Positions 6,993-16,585 are shown, numbered from the stretch's first letter. The stretch is 64,000 nt of DNA from Adhaeretor mobilis (GCF_007741515.1 NZ_CP036263.1:2295501-2359500); one strand, 5' to 3'. The notes: generated from the sequence alone by a model not told the origin. Numbers and translations are program-made.

Positions 6993-8708
6993 CTATCGCT
7001 GCCTAAGAGCTATCAGTGAGAGCAAGTAACCGACAACACCCAGGCAAACACCGTGTGGCTCGGGGACTGCTTGAAGCGTACTGGGGGGTGTCGAAGCAAC
7101 GCCAAAATTGGCTTGCCAATCCGCGAGATCGCTCAATTGAAACGTGCTACCCATTCCAAGTTGCCATCGAAGAAAATCAGCTCCATCCACCTTGCCGTCG
7201 GCATCAAAATCTCCAGCCAGCAGAAGCGAATTAGGATCGACGACTTCCTCAAAGGAATCTCCTACTTGGTAGCTAGTGCCATCAGCACTTTGTGAAATTT
7301 GCAGGTCCGTCTTGAGAACATTGATGCCCGTCGTCGCATCCCAGACATTTTGGTTAGCAAAGCGAATCGAGTAGCGCACGTCGTCGTCTAGCGAATCTTC
7401 AAGGTCGGGCATCTTGATGCCAACCGTATAAGTGCCTTCCGCCATGTCCGCCGGAATACTCAGCACGGCCTGCACATCATTGCTTGTGCCGCCACTCCAG
7501 AACCGGGGATCAATCTGGAGTGGGGCTGAAACGATTTCACCGGAACTGTTATTTTCGAGTGTTATTTCAACTTCTCGAGGATTGAATAGCTCACCAAATC
7601 CTACGTTATCTATTTCAAACTCAATTTGCAGTAGGCCGCTCGGTTTCACTTCGTCGGGTAAGGCTGCCGTTTGCAGTTCGAAGCGATAACCTAACCGTTG
7701 CGATATTTGCTGGTAGCTATCGCTGTATCCGTCTGCCGTGTTGCCGTCGTTTTTCCAACTATTGAGAACGTTGGTGTTGTAATCGATGTTGAGGTAGTCG
7801 GTATGTAGTTGCTCCATTTCGTTAACGGCATTGACGCCCGTTGAGAATGCGCTGTCGGCACACGTTTCTCCGCCGTGGGGTGCATACTTGCTTTCAGCAC
7901 CGATATAGTCCAGTTCATCTTGCCGAGTGAAACCTGGAGTAACATACGTGCCAAAGTCACTTGACGAAGCCAAAAAACAATCGTTCAGATGCCCTACTCG
8001 CGATAAATCGGAACCATCAAACGCATTGGCCTCGGTAATCGTGTTGGTCGTGCTGGCGGCGGAACCGTTGAAGATCTGGCGTTTGAAATGGGGTGTCCGG
8101 ATTCCCACCATGCGATCTTCTGGTAGTGCGTCGAGAATAGCAGTAAGAATTTCGGTACGATCTGCGGCGTTGTCGAGTCCGTTAGTCGAGCTATGCCACT
8201 CGCCCCAGCCACCGATAAAGCCGGCATCCATATGGTAAATGACGTCCTTGTTGGATTCCCACAGCGGCTGGAGTTGCTGGATATGGTTGAGAATCACCGA
8301 CTTAGGTGCATCGGCACCGCCATTATCGTTGTAAGCAACACGCGGTTTTACCTTGATTCCTGCCGAGCGTGCCGCGTCGAATCCAGACTGGATATCGTCA
8401 AGGAACGACTGGCTAAACGGAGAGTTGCGAAACTGGTCAGCGAGAATTCGACCATAGACCAAAGTCTCGCCGCCCGAACGAACATCTTGATAGAACCAAG
8501 GATTGGTCAGGTCGGAGAACTTGAAGAATCCGCGTTCAGGATTGAGGATGTCGGCATTGGAAGACTGGAAAGTGATCGTTTGTAAGGGCGGTTCAGCTGC
8601 GGAGGCCAAACTCGAAGTGAAACCGATCCCCGTCAGAAGCGTAAACGCAATCAGCGTTCGAGACAAAAGGTGGTGCAATCTGAGCGATCTTTGTATTCGA
8701 ATAACCAT
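6993..8708 (-). CDS. DUF4874/DUF4832 domain protein with dockerin-like segment and PEP-CTERM tail
   Basis: I place the start at the ATG at 8708 (MVIRIQRS), because the signal peptide follows it directly and ends at ASAAEPP; an upstream ATG at 8798 would add 30 unlike residues. The N-terminal part (LNPERGFFKFSDL, then GRILADQF) matches DUF4874, followed by DUF4832 (GIRTPHFKRQIF; HGGETCADS). These domains belong to TIM-barrel proteins of unknown function related to glycoside hydrolases. Near the end comes a dockerin-like segment (GDFDADGKVDGADFLRWQ) and a PEP-CTERM tail (AVPEP, hydrophobic stretch, RQR). The protein is presumably exported and surface-anchored. Catalytic activity is unproven. 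Confidence 0.78.
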   Translation of the reverse strand: MVIRIQRSLRLHHLLSRTLIAFTLLTGIGFTSSLASAAEPPLQTITFQSSNADILNPERGFFKFSDLTNPWFYQDVRSGGETLVYGRILADQFRNSPFSQSFLDDIQSGFDAARSAGIKVKPRVAYNDNGGADAPKSVILNHIQQLQPLWESNKDVIYHMDAGFIGGWGEWHSSTNGLDNAADRTEILTAILDALPEDRMVGIRTPHFKRQIFNGSAASTTNTITEANAFDGSDLSRVGHLNDCFLASSSDFGTYVTPGFTRQDELDYIGAESKYAPHGGETCADSAFSTGVNAVNEMEQLHTDYLNIDYNTNVLNSWKNDGNTADGYSDSYQQISQRLGYRFELQTAALPDEVKPSGLLQIEFEIDNVGFGELFNPREVEITLENNSSGEIVSAPLQIDPRFWSGGTSNDVQAVLSIPADMAEGTYTVGIKMPDLEDSLDDDVRYSIRFANQNVWDATTGINVLKTDLQISQSADGTSYQVGDSFEEVVDPNSLLLAGDFDADGKVDGADFLRWQLGMGSTFQLSDLADWQANFGVASTPPSTLQAVPEPHGVCLGVVGYLLSLIALRQR

Positions 8709-8817
8709 CTCAACTCGATTCCGGATAATTAAACCACTGAAACGGTCGTCCACATGTGTATGTGCAGGCAACGTGACCGCAAAGGCTCTGCCATCCAACT
8801 TTCATCTCTCAAGCTGC

Positions 8818-8849
8818 TGCCGGCAGTGTGCGAAAGCACAACGCCGGCA
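8818..8849. terminator. Hairpin with GAAA loop between two PEP-CTERM genes
   Basis: tgccggc at 8818-8824 pairs with gccggca at 8843-8849, and the inner part gtgtgc-GAAA-gcac forms a second stem closed by a GNRA-type tetraloop. It lies 42 bases beyond the stop of the minus-strand gene ending at 8891 and upstream of the DUF4832 gene. No U-tract follows, so intrinsic termination is uncertain; an RNA-stabilising or repeat role is possible. Confidence 0.4.
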
Positions 8850-8890
8850 GGTGCATACTGCCCTGATGCACCGCAGCTTAAGAATCAATC

Positions 8891-9838
8891 TTAACGTCGG
8901 CGCCGTAGAGCCGAGGTCAAGAGCCCGACCATCGCGAGAGCAATGCTACTTGCTTCAGGCACAGCTGAAATGCTAGGGATCGATCCAGTCCCGTAATGAT
9001 CTTGCCAATCAGTCAAGTCGTCGGCATCGTAGGGATTTCCAAAGTCTTGCTGCCACTCTAAATAGTCGGCTCCGTCGACTACTTCATCGGAGTTGAAATC
9101 ACCAGGAGTGCCTGGGTTTGGATTCTCAGCAAAGGTGTAAACCAGCGATTCGAACTCGAACGTTGTCCCGTTATTTAATATGTCTCCAGCTCCAACGTCG
9201 GTATAGGTCATTAAAGTAAAAGTATCTCCTGTGAAAACGGGCGTTCCAGGTGCATCTGGGCCTATCGCTAGGCTTCTGGGAATCGCCCACTCCATCTGTG
9301 TGCCAGTGGGGGGACCACTCTCATCGAAGAAAGGAAAGGTGACTCCAAGGCCAATAAAGTCTCCGCCAAAGTCCACAACCCCATCGACTCCAGTGTTAAA
9401 GTTAGTAATGTCTTGCACGAATGGAAAATCTGTTTGATATCCTAATTCCGATCCAATTGCTCCAAGGTCAAATATGTCGTTGCCTGTTGCAAGATCGTTA
9501 TCAAGGTCGAACGCAAGGTTCATCGTCGCGAGCGAGGCCGACGTCGTGTTTAACAATGTCACTCGTATGTATAAATTGTTATCGTCGTTAGCAATCTGAA
9601 CCGTGTCGAGGTCAGGGAAGCCACCTGGATTGTCTGCTACACCTCCGTTGTCCGTGTAGGCGATGGGTATCCCTGCCCAGTCGTCAAACTCGGTGCCTGG
9701 ATCTTCTCCCTGTACCTGGAGCCCCGATGCAAATGTGCTTGGGGCGATAACGCCGTGTGCTTCTCTTACGTTCATGCCGGCTATGGCCAACAGCAACGCT
9801 AAGGAAAGACCTGGAACCAGTAACCGGATAAAAGGCAT
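8891..9838 (-). CDS. PEP-CTERM protein with CBM9/DOMON-like domain and dockerin-like segment
   Basis: The start is the ATG at 9838, set by a strong ribosome-binding site AGGAGG at 9845-9850, six bases upstream; 315 residues. A signal peptide is followed by a beta-rich domain beginning DDWAGIPIAYTD and containing VQIANDDNNLYIRV and NDLATGNDIFDLG, a layout like carbohydrate-binding family 9 or DOMON-type domains. GDFNSDEVVDGADYLEWQ is a dockerin-like segment, and AVPEASS plus a hydrophobic run and RRRR forms a PEP-CTERM variant (PEA instead of PEP). It is a paralogue of the next upstream gene (10681), so the pair arose by tandem duplication. No enzymatic role is evident; ligand binding at the surface is inference. 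Confidence 0.78.
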   Translation of the reverse strand: MPFIRLLVPGLSLALLLAIAGMNVREAHGVIAPSTFASGLQVQGEDPGTEFDDWAGIPIAYTDNGGVADNPGGFPDLDTVQIANDDNNLYIRVTLLNTTSASLATMNLAFDLDNDLATGNDIFDLGAIGSELGYQTDFPFVQDITNFNTGVDGVVDFGGDFIGLGVTFPFFDESGPPTGTQMEWAIPRSLAIGPDAPGTPVFTGDTFTLMTYTDVGAGDILNNGTTFEFESLVYTFAENPNPGTPGDFNSDEVVDGADYLEWQQDFGNPYDADDLTDWQDHYGTGSIPSISAVPEASSIALAMVGLLTSALRRRR

Positions 9839-9991
9839 CGCTAACCTCCTCTGTTTGCTTCTCACATTGCGCATCACGATACATTGCGCTAGTGTATTGA
9901 ATTTAATAGAAAATTGTGGTCGAGCAGTTATCTGCCGAACAAGCGGCGGTCGCGGTTGCCTCGCGACCGCCCTTGTTCAGCGAAATCCTTA

Positions 9992-10681
9992 TTATCGACG
10001 CCTTGTGAAAACTAGGCACCCAGCCATGGCTACGAGTAGGCACGCAGAGGCAGGCTCAGGCACGGCAAGCGTGTAATTGATCACGCCGCTGACATCTCCG
10101 TTGCCGGTGTCAGTCCAGAAAAGTAGGCGGACAGTATCGTCGGGGAAAACTTCGCCCAATGCCGTGGGCGGATTTCGCAAGATGTCAAGCGAAATGGCAA
10201 GCTCTCGCTCATTGGAATCGGCGAAAGCATCAAGCAGTGCGGCGCCACTACCAAAGAAGTCGCCGGTCATTCCTTGTCCATCGTTAAAGATGCCGGCGCC
10301 AGACAAACCGCCATTAGACGAGGTGAATGGGAAATCGTTTTGCCAGCCGGAGTCTTGACCAATCAAACCCAAGCCAAAAATGTCGAAGCCGGTGGCAACG
10401 TCGTCGTCAACGTCAATACCAGTGAACAGGCCGAGCGACACGCTGCTGTGAAATGTGTTGCGGATGTAGAGAAAATTAGCGTCATTAGCAATCTGCGTCT
10501 CCGCGATATCGATAGAGCCCACATTGTCGGCAGCGTCGCTGTCAACAACGGGAATACCAATCCAATCTGAGTGATCGTCGTCAATGACGATGGTTTTGAA
10601 GGTGCCGGCGTTTGTGGCGGTACCCACCAGTGCTACCAAGGCCCAAATCCCTGCAATCTTAAGCGTGTATCGAAGTCTCAT
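9992..10681 (-). CDS. PEP-CTERM protein with CBM9/DOMON-like domain
   Basis: The start is the ATG at 10681, preceded by AGGAGG at 10689-10694, seven bases away; 229 residues. After the signal peptide comes DDDHSDWIGIPVVDSD, then TQIANDANFLYIRNTF and VATGFDIFGLG, matching the domain of the neighbouring paralogue at 8891. Unlike its neighbour it lacks the dockerin-like segment and passes straight into the sorting tail AVPEPAS, hydrophobic stretch, TRRR. The protein is likely exported and sorted by an exosortase system encoded elsewhere. A role in binding a carbohydrate or other ligand is inference from the fold-like pattern only. Confidence 0.78.
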   Translation of the reverse strand: MRLRYTLKIAGIWALVALVGTATNAGTFKTIVIDDDHSDWIGIPVVDSDAADNVGSIDIAETQIANDANFLYIRNTFHSSVSLGLFTGIDVDDDVATGFDIFGLGLIGQDSGWQNDFPFTSSNGGLSGAGIFNDGQGMTGDFFGSGAALLDAFADSNERELAISLDILRNPPTALGEVFPDDTVRLLFWTDTGNGDVSGVINYTLAVPEPASACLLVAMAGCLVFTRRR

Positions 10682-10803
10682 TAGTTTCCCTCCTATCAAA
10701 GTTTAAAACGGACATCAAAAAACTAACTAAAAATTGAATGCGGAACACGAGTCTACATCCGTCTGCAAATTGACTATCTGGCGTCTGGTCTCGTTCATTA
10801 TGC

Positions 10804-11913
10804 CTACTCGTTCGCAACTATGCCATCGGATCGGTGACCACGCGTACGGTGGACATCAGGATCGATGTCAAAGGAAACAAACCGCGTCGAGGCATCGCAA
10901 AAAGCCATGTTGAACCCGGAGGTATGCGCAGAACCAAATTTCAGCTCGTCTCCAGTGCTTTGACCGGATTTGTCAGAGGACAGCTCAACAGGGCGGTTAA
11001 ATTTGACCCGACTTGCCGTGATCCGAAGCGTATCGGCATTCGCCCCACTAAAGCCCGGTTCGTTGTCACCAATATCCAGGCCATCTTCGTAGTGGTCGGT
11101 GGACATGTACTTCTCACCTACCATATATACATTGGATGTACCATCTTCCACACGGCGAAATGCCACTTCCGATCTCGTATAGACAACTCCCGTAGCGTCT
11201 TCAAGAATAATGACTTGGTTTTGGTTCGTTGGTTCTCTGGAGTCCCAGCGAGGTTGCCAGGCATACTTCTTTCCGGTGAGATAGTCATTTTCCCCATAGG
11301 GAATGGCTGAGCCTCCCCCTGTGGGCTCAGCGACGAATACGTCGCCCGCGTTGGCGGCGTAGTCCGACTTACTACAGACATCGATGGGCGTTTCGCAATA
11401 GGCATAGGGTAATGCCGTGCTAGTCAGTGGAAATACGTTGGCAGTCCGTCGACTGGGGCAAGTCATTCCTTCAAATGGCGATTGCACACGTTGTAGCGTC
11501 GCGGCTTCCCGGGCGACTCCAGTAAGCCCGTTACCCAAGTCGTGAAGACTTTGTTGTTCAATGTAGGGCAAGATGTTGTAGAGCCATCCGCCAGGCTGAT
11601 TCTTGCCATAGCCATATTCGGGATAACCTAGCCAGTTGAATAACCAGCCACCTGTTGGCAGATGATTGTGGGCGCCGTGATGATTGTGGAAAGCCAGCGC
11701 TAACTGCCGTACTTGATTTGCACACTGAGTCCTGCGGGCGGACTCTCGGGCAGCTTGAACCGCAGGAAGCAATAGTCCAACCAGCACACCAATGATGGCT
11801 ATGACAACGAGTAGCTCCACCAAGGTAAACGCCCTGCATTGGGATTTCTTGTTGGGATCCGTATTGGGTGTCTTGAGCATCGTTCTCATTCGTAATTCGC
11901 TATTCGTAGTCAT
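10804..11913 (-). CDS. DUF1559 pseudopilin-like protein
   Basis: A 369-residue protein of the planctomycete DUF1559 family. It has a type IV pilin-like N-terminal methylation motif ([15 protein letters not shown]) preceded by a short basic leader, then [14 protein letters not shown]. The C-terminal part ends with the family-typical [22 protein letters not shown], in which a small H-x-x-G pattern recurs. Such proteins are cleaved by prepilin peptidase and assembled at the envelope; their role is unknown. Several ATGs occur near the start (11913, 11889, 11880) and no ribosome-binding site decides between them. It lies 90 bases downstream of the FecR gene, so it may belong to the ECF-controlled unit. 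Confidence 0.85.
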   Translation of the reverse strand: MTTNSELRMRTMLKTPNTDPNKKSQCRAFTLVELLVVIAIIGVLVGLLLPAVQAARESARRTQCANQVRQLALAFHNHHGAHNHLPTGGWLFNWLGYPEYGYGKNQPGGWLYNILPYIEQQSLHDLGNGLTGVAREAATLQRVQSPFEGMTCPSRRTANVFPLTSTALPYAYCETPIDVCSKSDYAANAGDVFVAEPTGGGSAIPYGENDYLTGKKYAWQPRWDSREPTNQNQVIILEDATGVVYTRSEVAFRRVEDGTSNVYMVGEKYMSTDHYEDGLDIGDNEPGFSGANADTLRITASRVKFNRPVELSSDKSGQSTGDELKFGSAHTSGFNMAFCDASTRFVSFDIDPDVHRTRGHRSDGIVANE

Positions 11914-12003
11914 CGCTATTGAATGTTTCTCGATCCGCCCGTCGCGGTCGATGCTGCCAACTCATCCTATTTGCCGATTGCCCACTACCTGCTGCACTCT
12001 ACC

Positions 12004-13713
12004 CTATTGCACGACATCAATCCATTTATGGCTGACTCGCACCTCATCTAATGTGGCCATGGTGCGATCGTCCATTTCCCAACATCGGATTGCAATCGCG
12101 TCCGCGCCTGGCTGGCCCGTGTCGCGGATGATTACTTTTTTGGGCGTTGATTCATCGGCAAGCGTGGGGTTGATCCAAATGGATAGTCGCTCTTGATCTC
12201 CTACGGCGTCCATTTCCAGCTTGCCGACTATCAAGTGCCGACTCCCCTTCGCGTACTGCCCGCAGTCGCCAACGCTTTGCTCAACTTCAGGGGCTCCAAA
12301 GGGAGCAAGTCGACCAGAAAATTGTCCGTCGGTAATGCCAATGACCGCCAAGTTTCCATCTCCATTGCTCCAATAATGTGGAATGAACTTGAAAAGTTCT
12401 AGCCAAGCGGAGCAGCGGTCATCGGGTCCATCAAGTTGGAATTCAGCTGAAAAATAGAGTAGCTCTGCAGGAGCCAAACTAGGACCGAGACGCCGTTCCA
12501 CTACGCCATCGCCCGAACCACGAGATATCGCTCCATGGCTACCAAGCATGAACGAAACACTATTGCTGTCAGGCGTATTAATCCACGAGCCACTCCAACC
12601 GAAGCCGCCGTTTCTGCCCGTCAGCCGCGTACCAGGGCTGCCTTGCCCGAACGAGTCGATTGCCATACCGTTGAAGCCGCCAGCGAGCATTTTGTCTTTG
12701 ATTTGAGGGAGTGAACGAGGGAACTGGTGCAAAGGCTCAGTAATCTCACTCACGCGCACTAGCGAGCTTTGCTCGTCAATCACCATTTTTCTTGCTGCCC
12801 CAGCCACAAGGCCTATTGCTGCCGGTTTCTGTCCTGTCGTCGATTGCTGCGCTGCCATCGGTTGCTGAGACGTACGTCGTTCAGGATGCAATTCAAGTTC
12901 CCCCTCAAAGACTTGCACCTCGATCTCATCGCCAACGTTGACACCAAACGCGGTGCCCAAATCGACCACCCGCCCTAAGGGAGTATCCACAGTAAATCCC
13001 TGAGCTACCTCCGGTACGACCGCCGAAAGTTCACCGCCTGAGAGGAAGCAATCCATTCCTGAGTCAATCCGCAACTTGGCGGGGCCGCGCACGATGATCT
13101 CCGCGCCACAATCGAATCGCAACTTAGCCAGGCCTTCGAGGAGATTTAATTGATCTTTGCTTTTCAGCATCCCACCTTGGATCGACGCGACAGTTCCATC
13201 ACCCCAGTGGCAATCGTCCTGCTGAACGATGCTTGCAACATAATGCACCCGGCTGCGGCCAAATGGAGTTAACACACTATCGCCAGTGGAGGAAAACAGC
13301 ACCCAGGCGGCGATGCAGGCGACGATCGCTGCTACGCTGGCTGCGAATCGTGGTCCTATCCAAGATTTCCAGCTTTCACTACGAAGTGTTACCGGGGGGG
13401 GCGACTCGAAACCCTCACCCATTTTGGTAGAGCTCACCTGGGCAGTAGGACCCTGCGAATAAGCCACACTGGCATGCATGTGGAGATACTGAATGTAGGT
13501 ACTGCGAGCTTCTTTCGAGCGACGCAACAATTCATGCAATTTATTAGCATCCGTTTCATTCAGCATTCCGTCGCACAAAGAACTGAGCAGGTCGTTGAGC
13601 TGTTCTTTTTCAGGAGAATCTAGAGGCGATTCGTTCTGCCCATACTGATCGCCGCCAGCCGAAGATTGCGGGTGCATGTTCTCGGAGTTTTCTCTCGGGA
13701 TATGTTTGTCCAT
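12004..13713 (-). CDS. FecR-domain anti-sigma/transmembrane regulator
   Basis: A 569-residue protein. The cytoplasmic N-terminus (LNDLLSSLCDGMLNETDANKL and RRSKEARSTYIQYLHMHA, residues about 38-83) is the short anti-sigma-like module seen in planctomycete FecR proteins. One membrane segment lies at about residues 105-125 (FAASVAAIVACIAAWVLF). The FecR domain follows (LAKLRFDCGAEIIVRGPA, TPLGRVVDLGTAFGVNV, VQVFEGELEL). The C-terminal 240 residues are beta-rich and LamG-like (FMLGSHGAISRG, LLYFSAEFQLDG). It lies 56 bases downstream of the ECF sigma gene, so it probably holds that sigma factor until an external signal arrives. Confidence 0.85.
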   Translation of the reverse strand: MDKHIPRENSENMHPQSSAGGDQYGQNESPLDSPEKEQLNDLLSSLCDGMLNETDANKLHELLRRSKEARSTYIQYLHMHASVAYSQGPTAQVSSTKMGEGFESPPPVTLRSESWKSWIGPRFAASVAAIVACIAAWVLFSSTGDSVLTPFGRSRVHYVASIVQQDDCHWGDGTVASIQGGMLKSKDQLNLLEGLAKLRFDCGAEIIVRGPAKLRIDSGMDCFLSGGELSAVVPEVAQGFTVDTPLGRVVDLGTAFGVNVGDEIEVQVFEGELELHPERRTSQQPMAAQQSTTGQKPAAIGLVAGAARKMVIDEQSSLVRVSEITEPLHQFPRSLPQIKDKMLAGGFNGMAIDSFGQGSPGTRLTGRNGGFGWSGSWINTPDSNSVSFMLGSHGAISRGSGDGVVERRLGPSLAPAELLYFSAEFQLDGPDDRCSAWLELFKFIPHYWSNGDGNLAVIGITDGQFSGRLAPFGAPEVEQSVGDCGQYAKGSRHLIVGKLEMDAVGDQERLSIWINPTLADESTPKKVIIRDTGQPGADAIAIRCWEMDDRTMATLDEVRVSHKWIDVVQ

Positions 13714-13769
13714 GACAATCTCGTCAAAGGGCGGCCAGCTTTATAGTCTCTTAGCTTAGACCTCCTGGT

Positions 13770-14279
13770 CTAAGTCGCTTGTTGTACGCAATGCAAGAGT
13801 GCACCTCGGATACGCCGGAGTGAGTTGCAAATTGATTCCACCGAACGGCCGAGGCTGGTAGCCAAGGCACTTGTGCTTGACCCATGCAGGTAACGTGAGC
13901 GAATTAGCTTTTGGTCGTCGTCACGAAGCCTCTTAAGGCAGCCTTGAAGGGCTCCGTCCTGGCTGTCCAATAGGTCGCTCATCTCTATTGCTTGCACGGC
14001 AAGTTGCTCAAGCACCTCGTCGCTTAGGAGTTTGTCGGCCTTCTTTTGCCGGTCGCGAAATTTGCAGACTTCAAAACGAGCCACTTGTGTTGCCCAGGCG
14101 CGATAGCTGGTTCCCGGTTTAAAACTTGAAAACTTACGCCACAGAACCAGAGAAGTCTCCTGCAGGATTTCCTCCGCATCGGTCCAGTTGGGTACAAGTG
14201 TAAGAATGAATGAAAAAATCGCACGCTGATGGCGGGCATGATAGGTGATGAACATCTCTTGCAAATCAGGAGTTGCCAT
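13770..14279 (-). CDS. ECF RNA polymerase sigma factor (Planctomycetes/Rhodopirellula type)
   Basis: A 169-residue ECF sigma-70 factor. Region 2 includes YHARHQRAIFSFILTLVP, then DAEEILQETSLVLWRKFSSF and YRAWATQVARFEVCKF (residues about 15-75). Region 4 contains LIRSRYLHGSSTSALATSLGRS, an HTH typical of promoter -35 recognition (about residues 125-155). Length and motifs match the Rhodopirellula/Verrucomicrobium subfamily. The AAAGGG just upstream may serve as ribosome-binding site. The adjacent FecR gene is the likely anti-sigma. Targets are not shown by sequence; the downstream DUF1559 and PEP-CTERM genes in the same direction are candidates. Confidence 0.9.
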   Translation of the reverse strand: MATPDLQEMFITYHARHQRAIFSFILTLVPNWTDAEEILQETSLVLWRKFSSFKPGTSYRAWATQVARFEVCKFRDRQKKADKLLSDEVLEQLAVQAIEMSDLLDSQDGALQGCLKRLRDDDQKLIRSRYLHGSSTSALATSLGRSVESICNSLRRIRGALLHCVQQAT

Positions 14280-14676
14280 CTGAGTACCCTTTCTCGTCGC
14301 GTGTTACTCTTGCCATAGTCTTTCCAGTTACGCAGTTTCTCTAAGCTTCAAAAAACAAATTGCAGCCTATAGTTAAACCCTGTCGGTTGGAGAAAACTCA
14401 CTCTTCTTCTTGTAGAAACTCGTAGGAAAGCTGTAAGTCTTTCCTGTCCCATGAGTTACGGAAGGAGGAAAATGATTGGCATTTTCCCGCCCGAGCGAGC
14501 CCCCGAAGGCGAATTGGGCAGCGCCAGCACCCGCGAGACTATCAGGAGGGTGTGATCTTCGCGTCAATTTAGCCCCATAACAACGAGGTAAGTCCCTCGA
14601 AGCAGGAAGCTGGTGTCTTATCTCTATATTCTCGAAAGAGGTCGGTCTATTCATTCTGTTGACTGAAATTGGGAAT
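14280..14676. other. Intergenic region between recQ end and the sigma gene
   Basis: About 400 bases with no credible coding region. It must contain the promoter of the ECF sigma gene (minus strand). I see no convincing hairpin or repeat. It is the right-hand border zone of the accessory block inserted beyond recQ. Confidence 0.5.
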
Positions 14677-16548
14677 CTACTCGGCGAGCGTCGCCTGCCG
14701 AATTCGTTCCAGAAATGCCTCGCCGTACTCGGCCAGCTTCTTCTCGCCCACGCCGACGACTTCTCGTAGGCTATCTTCCGTGTGAGGCTTACGGCGGGCC
14801 ATGTCGCGGAGGGTGCGATCGCCAAACACGATGTACGCCGGCACGCTGCGCTGCTGGGCAAGGTCGCGGCGGAGGTTTCGAAGTTCGGCGAAGAGATCGC
14901 GATCCACGTCTTCCCAGTCGTCGGCGTTCTCGCTCGTGGTGCGTACAACGCTGCGTTTCGACTTCGCCGGCTTGAGCAGCAATGGCTGCAACTCGCCCCG
15001 CAACAAGCGCTCCCCACGTTCTGTGAGTGAAAGCGTGTTGTATTCCCCAGTCTTCTCCAGAAAGCCTTGCCCAACGAGCTGCTCCGTCCAATCTCGCACG
15101 GCTCGAAGCGGATGCTCTTCCATCAGGCCATACGTGCTGAGCGTTTCATGTCCACGTTCGAGGATGCGTTGTTCGTTGGAACCGACGAGCACCTTGGCTG
15201 TGTAGTCTGCACCGTAGCGTTGCTCAAGTCTTATCACGCAGGACGCGATTTTCTGTCCGATGATGGTTGCATCTTCGACGAGATCGACTTCGGCAAGGCA
15301 GACATCGCAGGCACCGCAGTTTTCTCGGTCGAACTGTTGCCCGAAGTGTTCGACGATCGCACGGTGACGGCAGATGGCGCTTTGGCAGAAGGCCGACATC
15401 GAGGCGAGTGCCGTGAGAGCTCCCTCTTGACCATTCGCTTCCCCGTCCGCAATGATTCGCCGCCACAATGGTGCGTCGCCGCCGGAGTGAATCAGCAAGC
15501 ACTCTGCCTCCAACCCGTCGCGCCCAGCTCGGCCGCTTTCTTGCTGATATTGCTCCAGCGACTTGGGCATGCCGAGATGCACTACATAGCGCACATTCGA
15601 CTTGTCGATGCCCATGCCAAAGGCCACCGTGGCTACGATGATATCGACGGCTTCACTCGCGAATTCTTCCTGGTGCTGCCGGCGAATTTCAGCGTCGAGT
15701 CCAGCATGATAGGCACGCACTCGGCATCCCCAACCGGCAAGGGCTGCGGCAGTTCGCTCGACTTCCTTGCGACTGATGCAATAGACGATGCCCGCCGAGC
15801 CAGCGTGTTTTTCCACAACAGCGCGGACTTGTTCTAACGCTTGGTGCTTTCGCTTCACGCGGTAGATAAGATTCGGACGATCGAACGAGCCGACAAGCAT
15901 TTGGGCATCTTCGAGGCCCAGTTGCTCGGCCACATCACGGCAAACTTGCTCAGTAGCTGTTGCGGTATAGGCGTGCATGCCGACACCAGGCAATGCATCT
16001 TTCAGAAGACGCAATTGGCGGTACTCTGGGCGAAAGTCGTGCCCCCATGAGCTAATGCAATGGGCCTCGTCGACGGCCACTTGCGAGACCTGAACCGACT
16101 TTAAGAATTCTACCGTTCGCTGTTGCACGACACGCTCTGGAGAGCAATACAGAAGCTTCAGCTTGCCGGAGCGAATGTCTTCAGCGATCTGTCGCTTCTC
16201 GTCGGGCCCGACCATGCTGTGCACGCATGCAGCGGGCACGCCGCAGTCGGTGAGTGAGTCGACTTGATCTTTCATCAAAGAAATCAGCGGCGAAACGACA
16301 ACCGTGAGCCCCTCAAGCACCAGGGCAGGAGCCTGGTAGCACAACGATTTTCCACCACCAGTGGGCAACACCACAACCGAATCGCGATGTTCTAGTGCGA
16401 ATTGCATCGCCTCTCGTTGAAGCGGACGGAACTGGTCGTAGCCCCAGTACTTCTTCAGCGCGGCGCGCAATGACTCTTGATCGGGTGACTGAAGATCGGT
16501 TCCGTCCTCAGCGGTCATGCTCTCGTCGTCCGCAGCCATAGCAGGCAC
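14677..16548 (-). CDS. recQ: ATP-dependent DNA helicase RecQ
   Basis: A 623-residue superfamily 2 helicase that unwinds DNA 3'-5' in recombination and fork repair. The Walker A motif is LPTGGGKSLC (61-70) and motif II is DEAH followed by CISSWGHDFRPEYR. Motif VI is QESGRAGRDG. The zinc cysteines CGACDVC follow, then the RQC winged helix. A C-terminal HRDC-like domain (RNLRRDLAQQRSVPAYIVF; VVGVGEKKLAEYGEAF) ends the protein. The gene starts 37 bases after the murG stop, in the same direction. A second copy of its last 78 bases lies at 4558-4635, on the far side of the accessory block. Confidence 0.97.
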   Translation of the reverse strand: MPAMAADDESMTAEDGTDLQSPDQESLRAALKKYWGYDQFRPLQREAMQFALEHRDSVVVLPTGGGKSLCYQAPALVLEGLTVVVSPLISLMKDQVDSLTDCGVPAACVHSMVGPDEKRQIAEDIRSGKLKLLYCSPERVVQQRTVEFLKSVQVSQVAVDEAHCISSWGHDFRPEYRQLRLLKDALPGVGMHAYTATATEQVCRDVAEQLGLEDAQMLVGSFDRPNLIYRVKRKHQALEQVRAVVEKHAGSAGIVYCISRKEVERTAAALAGWGCRVRAYHAGLDAEIRRQHQEEFASEAVDIIVATVAFGMGIDKSNVRYVVHLGMPKSLEQYQQESGRAGRDGLEAECLLIHSGGDAPLWRRIIADGEANGQEGALTALASMSAFCQSAICRHRAIVEHFGQQFDRENCGACDVCLAEVDLVEDATIIGQKIASCVIRLEQRYGADYTAKVLVGSNEQRILERGHETLSTYGLMEEHPLRAVRDWTEQLVGQGFLEKTGEYNTLSLTERGERLLRGELQPLLLKPAKSKRSVVRTTSENADDWEDVDRDLFAELRNLRRDLAQQRSVPAYIVFGDRTLRDMARRKPHTEDSLREVVGVGEKKLAEYGEAFLERIRQATLAE

Positions 16549-16585
16549 ATTTTAGCGAAGGCTGCGAGCTTGGGTAAGCGGTTGC

